Shown here: positions 57,918-64,000 of the stretch, in pieces
How positions within the stretch are numbered: the first letter of the stretch is position 1
How the letters are laid out: the number at the start of each line of letters is the position of its first letter
NCBI GenBank assembly: GCA_947447955.1
Contig: CANFLS010000006.1
Location: 28,513-92,512 of the forward strand
Direction: 5' to 3'
DNA length: 64,000 nt
Source of the DNA: Flavobacteriales bacterium
GTDB lineage: Bacteria; Bacteroidota; Bacteroidia; NS11-12g; UBA955
The notes under the pieces: model-generated
Database searches by the model: none
Seen by the model: the letters and a program-made list of their open reading frames with translations, nothing else
What the model was told of the DNA's origin: nothing
Position numbers and translations under genes: made by a program

Positions 57918-58449
57918 AAACATTTTCATTTTATTTTTGGTTTCAATTGAATTGCTTTCTTGCTCAAAGAAAAATTTCTCCCAAGAATTTGTAAGGCGAT
58001 ATATTTCAGACACCAATTGGTTACATCAACTGAGTTACAGCCCGTCTAACATGTTCTCGTTGCAATATGGCATGAGAGAAATCAAGTTCGATAAAACTGG
58101 TAGCACCTATCTGATTAAAAGAAATAGAATCATTGATGAGTATATATTCACGCCATTTTCAGTTGGGGAACTGGCTTATTATTCAAAGGATTTAATAACA
58201 ATACGCTTTTCAGATTCTGCGAATTGCGAATTGAAATTCGTGAGAGATCCCAAAAAAGACGAATATTACCTTACTCCAGATTCAACCGTTTCAGAAAGGT
58301 TTATAATTAACTACATGGGGAAAACATGTATCAGCGAAGATAAAAACCTCAAAGTAACTTTACAAGTTACGGGAATAGAAATCACAGAGGTTAAGAAAAA
58401 TAGAATGATTCAAGGTGGTGTTTCAAGAAAAAAAACGCCTCAAAATTAA
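57901..58449 (+). CDS. Putative lipoprotein
   Basis: Signal + 'SIELLSCSKK' lipobox; overlaps end of GH18-like gene. Confidence 0.65.
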   Translation: MMKLLRNIFILFLVSIELLSCSKKNFSQEFVRRYISDTNWLHQLSYSPSNMFSLQYGMREIKFDKTGSTYLIKRNRIIDEYIFTPFSVGELAYYSKDLITIRFSDSANCELKFVRDPKKDEYYLTPDSTVSERFIINYMGKTCISEDKNLKVTLQVTGIEITEVKKNRMIQGGVSRKKTPQN

Positions 58450-60782
58450 TCCAAAGAAAAAGGCATTACTTTTTTTAGATTGGTTTCAATATATTTCTCG
58501 AAATCAGCTTTCACAATTTTCGTTCCTTTGATATTATAATTTGAATAGTTATTAATCCAATCACAAAACAATTCTGTTTTCGCAAAAACTTCCTGAGGAT
58601 TTTTGAAATCCAAGCTCTTTTCAAACATTTCAATCATATTACCCATTGTAGAAACCTTGGGCAGTATTGCTGCGCTTAAACATAATATTGTTGAAGTTTC
58701 AAATGCTTGTAAATACTCATTATGTTGTTTGCGCTGATTCAATATTCTAAGTGCCCAAAACTTTACCGAAATTGGCAACTGCGAAAAATCTCGCATCGCA
58801 ATATCTTTTAGTCTTTCATCCGTTGACAATTGAAGCGCAGGAATAAAATGTCTCCAATTTTCTATTTTAACTTCAATTGGGTTATTTTCAAATAAAGGAA
58901 TCAAATAAGGCTTGATTAATGGTGGCAGAATATTATCGAGCAATTCCATTGCAAATTGAGTATCATCCTCATCCGCATCCTCATTGAAAATAAGCTTAGA
59001 AATTACCTGCATTTCACTCGGACTATAATCCCATGATAATACTGTAAATAGCTGCTTTATTAATAATTTTCTTGTCTGAATTAAACTTACATATAAATAA
59101 TATTCGGTAAGTGTTCGTCCTTTGATATCTTCGATAGTCAAATCTATCCATACCAAAGATTCACCTAGATTCAATAATAAAACATTATTTTTAGATTCAG
59201 ATTTCGCTTGAATTGCAATTTGATTGTTATGATATAAACCGAGTATCTCCGACTTCAACATCACCGGAGAAGCCAAACCCATTTCAATAATATCGTCAAA
59301 TTCAATTTCATTCATATTCAAATTTCGAACTCCATCAATTTGATTTAACAAAGACGAAGACCAAAGCTTCCGAATTACTTCATTCGAACTCAAATTTATT
59401 TCGGTGGAATTATTTTCGGAATTTGTCTCTGTGGCAGCTTCCTCAGAACTTTTAATTGATCGATCATTCAGGAAGTTAGATATACCCGTTTGATAATAGC
59501 GAGAAATCTGATTTATATTAAATACCCAATAAATTGAAATCAACGCAATAACTACGAGTAGTGAAACTACCAATTCATTTTTCAAAAGATCAAGATCAAG
59601 ATGTGAAGTTACCAATACCCAAATTATTACTGCACTTATAATCGCAGACATTTGGCCAATTGATCCTTCCAATGCGCTTTGCAATCCTGCTTTTTCCTCA
59701 GGTTTGGCTACATGAAGCATAATTCTATTCGAGGGATTATCAATTACTTTTTTACATACTGATTCAATCCATTTCAATAACAAAACTAAGCCAAATAAGG
59801 TACCTAAATGTAATCCTAAAAAATAGTATAGCAACACAGATACAAGTGACAGAACCAAAATCAAAATAGCATATATTTTTAATGATTGTTTAGTCCCAAT
59901 TGTTTTTATCAATTTAGACGAATAAAACAACCCAATCAACTCTCCTAATTTAACCGTAACTAGAAATCCAGCAATTATTTCAAATGATTTCTTATTGTCT
60001 ATAACACTCAGCGATTTTAACGAAACTAAAAATGTAAAATCTATCAAGTATACAATTACAATTGAAATTGCTGAGGCAAACAAAATAGATTTCAGAAATG
60101 GAATGGCTCTTAATTTATTTAGATTGATTTTGTTCGACAATGAATAAGTTGAACTACTGCCTGAAATTCTTATATAATCGTAAATATTCAAAAAAACCAA
60201 TGGAAAAAGAAACATTCCAGCTAACAAAAACAAGTAATTAATTTCAACAAAAATATGAATAAAAAGAGGTACGCTTAAAAACGCAATAATCGCAAAAATT
60301 GCTTCTACCGCACTTAAATTAATTATCCATTTCTTACCTAATTGAGCTCCCAATAACTGATTACAACTATTGGTCATATTTAAATTGAAAATTTTAAAGA
60401 ATGGTATTATACAAGCAAATGTCAAAATTGATATGGCTTTTTTATTGATAAAAAAGACCGTTACCGTTTCTGAATAAAACAAAAGGATCATTAACGCAAC
60501 AAAAGCTACCACAACCATTCTATGCGCAAAAGAGATTCCATAATCTCTTTGTATTCTTTTGAATATTTTAACAAGAAACAACCCTCCCAAACCAACTGCC
60601 AAATAAGCAATTGGCATTTCTCGAATTGACAAACTTCTCAATATCAAATCATAGCCTCCAACTATAAAATATGAGGTTGCTAGACCAATAAATACAGATT
60701 GTAGGATGAGACGTTTAAGAAGCCAACGTTTTTGAAGATCTAGATCGCCAAAAATAAATTTATATGCTGAAAGTTCAACCAT
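58446..60782 (-). CDS. MFS/ATP:ADP-translocase (NTT)-like membrane protein with large C-terminal soluble domain
   Basis: About 12 TM helices then ~350-aa soluble region; 'NPSNRIMLHVAKPEEKAGLQSALEGSIGQMSAIISA'. Confidence 0.65.
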   Translation of the reverse strand: MVELSAYKFIFGDLDLQKRWLLKRLILQSVFIGLATSYFIVGGYDLILRSLSIREMPIAYLAVGLGGLFLVKIFKRIQRDYGISFAHRMVVVAFVALMILLFYSETVTVFFINKKAISILTFACIIPFFKIFNLNMTNSCNQLLGAQLGKKWIINLSAVEAIFAIIAFLSVPLFIHIFVEINYLFLLAGMFLFPLVFLNIYDYIRISGSSSTYSLSNKINLNKLRAIPFLKSILFASAISIVIVYLIDFTFLVSLKSLSVIDNKKSFEIIAGFLVTVKLGELIGLFYSSKLIKTIGTKQSLKIYAILILVLSLVSVLLYYFLGLHLGTLFGLVLLLKWIESVCKKVIDNPSNRIMLHVAKPEEKAGLQSALEGSIGQMSAIISAVIIWVLVTSHLDLDLLKNELVVSLLVVIALISIYWVFNINQISRYYQTGISNFLNDRSIKSSEEAATETNSENNSTEINLSSNEVIRKLWSSSLLNQIDGVRNLNMNEIEFDDIIEMGLASPVMLKSEILGLYHNNQIAIQAKSESKNNVLLLNLGESLVWIDLTIEDIKGRTLTEYYLYVSLIQTRKLLIKQLFTVLSWDYSPSEMQVISKLIFNEDADEDDTQFAMELLDNILPPLIKPYLIPLFENNPIEVKIENWRHFIPALQLSTDERLKDIAMRDFSQLPISVKFWALRILNQRKQHNEYLQAFETSTILCLSAAILPKVSTMGNMIEMFEKSLDFKNPQEVFAKTELFCDWINNYSNYNIKGTKIVKADFEKYIETNLKKVMPFSLD

Positions 60783-63457
60783 TAAAAAGTAAAATTCATA
60801 GACATATTAAAATTCCTAAATGGTTGAGGAACATTGGTGCTTTGAGCGCCGGTTCCAGCTTGAACCCCTGGAGAGAAAGATTTAACGTCTAAAATATTAT
60901 TTATTCTAAATTGCAAATTGAAATTTGTAAACAAATCAAAATTAACTGAACTATTCAATAAGAAAAATGCGGGAACAACGCCCCCCGAATTTCCTGATAC
61001 TGTAGTTCCCGGGCCAGTTAATTTTTGTCCAACGTAATTACCCATAATTTGAAAATGCGCTTTCTGCTTAAATAAATAAACACCTGCCCCAAAATTATAA
61101 GACATTAAAGCGATATCTGCAGTTGTATATGTTGTATCAATGTTAATGTTGGAAATTGACTCATCGGTCAAATAGGATTTATTAAAGGTAGAATTTAAAT
61201 AAAAATCAAATCGTTTATTCCAAATATATTTAACAGAGAGCTGAGCGCCGTAAACCATTCCAATACCAGATGAATTGATATATTGATCTTTGTTTTCAAT
61301 AGTTTTAATTGACTCTAATGAATTTGAATATTGAGATCGATATAAAGACAATTCCGTATTCAAGGTATTGCCAATCAGTGATTTATTAATAGAAAACTCA
61401 TAATTATTCACCTTTTCAGGCATTAAATTGACCGCCTTTACCCTTGTTTGTGAAGTTGAATAAGTCGTGAAATTAGGAAATGCAAAAATCGCTTGAGAAT
61501 AAATAAACTTATAAACCCAAGATCCTGGATAATAAACCATAGAAAGCCTAGGATTAAAGGTACTACCGTAACCTATTTCTGAATTCTCACTCACTACGTT
61601 TTTATCCCATCTTCCGCCTAAAGAAAAGTTGAATTTATGAGCAGGGTTTTGATATGCAATCTGCGAATATGCCGACAAATCAAAAACCGCCACATTGTTA
61701 CCACCCGGAGATGGAGGAACCGTTCCAGTTAAAATTGCATTATCAGAAGCAGTTGTTGTTAAGTAATTCACTTGAAATACCCCGTTTCTAACTTCGAATC
61801 CAAGCATCACATCCCATCTTTCATTGATCATATAATTCACCCTGAATTCATCCCTGAATTGTTTACACTGCTGATAGTAACTGGTCCTCAACCATTGAGG
61901 AGCAGTATTCTGTAATAAACTGGTGTAATCTAAAGCCTTTTGAGCATAACCATTAAATGAAGTAATTCTTGAGTTTTGTCCAAAATCCGAAATTCTATAA
62001 TACGCGAAATTGTAGAAATACCATTTATCACCTAAGCGTTTATTGTATCTCGAAGAGATATATTGTTGTCTTACTTGCCAGTTGGTAAAATTCGCATTTA
62101 CCGATACATACTTATCATTGTAATCCGGACAACTCCCTTCGTTTCTATCTGTCAATTGTGCTTCTAAAACCAAATCACCAAGGGTCACTTTCACCATCAA
62201 ATATTGATCAATTGAAGCATCATTGAATCTGCGTGGATCATCTCTTTTTCCAACAGCCCCAGGTAACAATGGAACCGTGTTGTAACCTTTTTGATCTAAA
62301 TTAGATGCATTTTGAATGCCAGTTGCTGTTGGGATTATTTTTGTTGAGTCACTATTGTAACTAAATAAAGTATTTAAAGGGTCTTTTAATTGCAAAAATG
62401 AATCAATAAATCTTTTATTGCTTTTATCCCTATTTACAGTAAGTGTGTTTTTATACCAATCAACTCCAAAATCAGATTCGGTCCATTTACCATCCCAATC
62501 CTTGTATTTACTTAAATTATTCTCATCTGACTTAAAGTACTTTCCAACGCCTTGTATCGTAATTCCATTTTTCAATTTTACAGCACCACTCATTTCCAAA
62601 GATTTTGTATTAAAGCTTCCTGCATTAACTTGACCCATTAATTTGGTTTCTGTTTTGGCCTCTTCCTGATTAATATCATCGGTGACTTTTTTCTTGAATA
62701 AATCAGTGGGATCTTTGGTAATGATATTAATTACGCCGCAAAATGCATTTGCACCATAAAGTGAAGATGCTGGACCATAAATTATCTCTACCCTTTTTAC
62801 TAATTGAATTGGCAATTGTTTTCCCAAATATCCAAATTGGGTGAACATTTCATTGTCTTCAACCCCATCAACCAGAACCATTGTTTTATCCGTAGCATTT
62901 GTAGAACGATACCCCCTTTGATAAAAGGTTGTTCCAACAATACCATTGGTGCGAGACACATCGAATCCTGGGATATCGTTGAGCACATTTTCAATACTCT
63001 GGTATCCTCTATTTTTAATTTCCTCCGCTGTAATGATTTGAATTGTTGCAGGCGCCAACTCTAGTTTTTCAACTTTTTTAGATACTGACGTAATTGTATT
63101 TGATTGAAGTTGTTGTTTTACAAAGAAAAATTGGTTTTTGTAACGATCAGGATCATCTACTGAAGGCTCATAATTGTCCCTCAATAATAAAATACTTTGA
63201 ATAATTTCTCTGGCTTTATAAATAGAATCAATGGCCAAATAAACTTTGGCTTTGAAGGAAAATGCAACAACTTTTTCATCTCGGGTGTAGCCGTTTTTCT
63301 TTAAACAAGATTCTATGGTATCTATGCAATTCCAAAATCTACCTTCTTCATAAGATTCTTTGATATATTTAAAACTTGCAGCACCACAATTTTGTGCTTT
63401 CAAATTTTCAACTGAAAAAACAAAAACAATTATGATGAATAAATGAATCTTTTTCAT
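60782..63457 (-). CDS. TonB-dependent receptor with TPR-like N-terminal extension
   Basis: Plug 'TIQIITAEEIKNRGYQSIENVLNDIPGFDVSR', 'VEIIYGPASSLYGANAFCGVINIITKD'; C-terminal aromatic 'FNMSMNFTF'. Confidence 0.9.
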   Translation of the reverse strand: MKKIHLFIIIVFVFSVENLKAQNCGAASFKYIKESYEEGRFWNCIDTIESCLKKNGYTRDEKVVAFSFKAKVYLAIDSIYKAREIIQSILLLRDNYEPSVDDPDRYKNQFFFVKQQLQSNTITSVSKKVEKLELAPATIQIITAEEIKNRGYQSIENVLNDIPGFDVSRTNGIVGTTFYQRGYRSTNATDKTMVLVDGVEDNEMFTQFGYLGKQLPIQLVKRVEIIYGPASSLYGANAFCGVINIITKDPTDLFKKKVTDDINQEEAKTETKLMGQVNAGSFNTKSLEMSGAVKLKNGITIQGVGKYFKSDENNLSKYKDWDGKWTESDFGVDWYKNTLTVNRDKSNKRFIDSFLQLKDPLNTLFSYNSDSTKIIPTATGIQNASNLDQKGYNTVPLLPGAVGKRDDPRRFNDASIDQYLMVKVTLGDLVLEAQLTDRNEGSCPDYNDKYVSVNANFTNWQVRQQYISSRYNKRLGDKWYFYNFAYYRISDFGQNSRITSFNGYAQKALDYTSLLQNTAPQWLRTSYYQQCKQFRDEFRVNYMINERWDVMLGFEVRNGVFQVNYLTTTASDNAILTGTVPPSPGGNNVAVFDLSAYSQIAYQNPAHKFNFSLGGRWDKNVVSENSEIGYGSTFNPRLSMVYYPGSWVYKFIYSQAIFAFPNFTTYSTSQTRVKAVNLMPEKVNNYEFSINKSLIGNTLNTELSLYRSQYSNSLESIKTIENKDQYINSSGIGMVYGAQLSVKYIWNKRFDFYLNSTFNKSYLTDESISNINIDTTYTTADIALMSYNFGAGVYLFKQKAHFQIMGNYVGQKLTGPGTTVSGNSGGVVPAFFLLNSSVNFDLFTNFNLQFRINNILDVKSFSPGVQAGTGAQSTNVPQPFRNFNMSMNFTF

Positions 63458-64000
63458 TATTTAATTTTTTTATATAATTCTTCAACTGAGAATACATTGA
63501 ATTTCAATGTCCTATCCTCACTACAAGACAGCAAACCATTTGTGTTGCCATCATCTATCCATTGAGATCTGTAAATCCAAGAATCATGGGCAAATATTTT
63601 TAAAATATTCGTATTTGCAGTTAAATCTTCCATGTTAAATATTTTAACTTGATGATCAAAACTACTCGTTACAAAGGCATATGTGCCATTTAAATTTTGA
63701 ATCCATGATATTCCCGTTATTTGAGAATTATGAAGATCAAACCTCCTAATGTCTTCTGATTGGGGAATGGACGTGCTCAACAATAAAAATTTACCTTTAT
63801 TACTTCCCAATGCAATTTCATTACCATCTGGACTTATTTCAATTGTTGACGCATTGAAATACAATTTTCCCAAATTGGAAATGATAACTTTGGGAGATTT
63901 GTTTAAACTATTCGTTAGTTTATAACTCTCAACAATATTGTTTCTCGCAATTACGATAAGATTGCTTTTTGCACTTTTCACATCAAAAGCAGATACATTG
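63457..64000 (-). CDS. WD40-repeat protein, C-terminal part (truncated by window edge)
   Basis: 'YAFVTSSFDHQVKIFNMEDL', 'GLLSCSEDRTLKFNVFSVEELYKKIK'; the track start at 63981 is an internal GTG, frame stays open to 64000. Confidence 0.8.
   Translation of the reverse strand, partial: NVSAFDVKSAKSNLIVIARNNIVESYKLTNSLNKSPKVIISNLGKLYFNASTIEISPDGNEIALGSNKGKFLLLSTSIPQSEDIRRFDLHNSQITGISWIQNLNGTYAFVTSSFDHQVKIFNMEDLTANTNILKIFAHDSWIYRSQWIDDGNTNGLLSCSEDRTLKFNVFSVEELYKKIK

Overview
AT-rich Bacteroidota chromosomal segment. The flanks are ordinary housekeeping and transport genes: YceI, amidohydrolase, ABC export, tRNA-Cys, gcvH, accD, class I FBP aldolase, MsbA-like ABC, glycosyltransferase, LptF/G, and a B12-riboswitch-controlled BtuB/DUF4465/DUF5074 operon, plus TolC/HlyD. 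The centre (about 23.4-54.8 kb) is a complete contractile injection system of the extracellular (eCIS; Afp/PVC/AlgoCIS-like) type in two divergent transcription units. The rightward unit encodes a two-TM protein, Pvc16/DUF4255, an unknown, the sheath, two tubes, DUF5908, a LysM protein, a VgrG-like spike, PAAR, gp25, two large baseplate proteins, a fibre-like protein, a 60-aa protein and a 2492-aa CIS tape-measure protein carrying four 72-bp tandem repeats. The leftward unit encodes two paralogous AAA+ ATPases, each followed by an uncharacterised candidate cargo: a 1267-aa protein with an internal duplication and a beta-repeat body, and a 475-aa Gly/Ala-rich membrane-active-looking protein with a small acidic partner. 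Right of the locus lie a membrane-anchored GH18-like protein with a degenerate catalytic motif, lipoproteins, and a TAATG-coupled WD40/TonB-receptor/NTT-like transporter unit that runs off the window. No phage head, integrase or terminase genes are seen. All family calls come from reading translations by eye; no searches were run.
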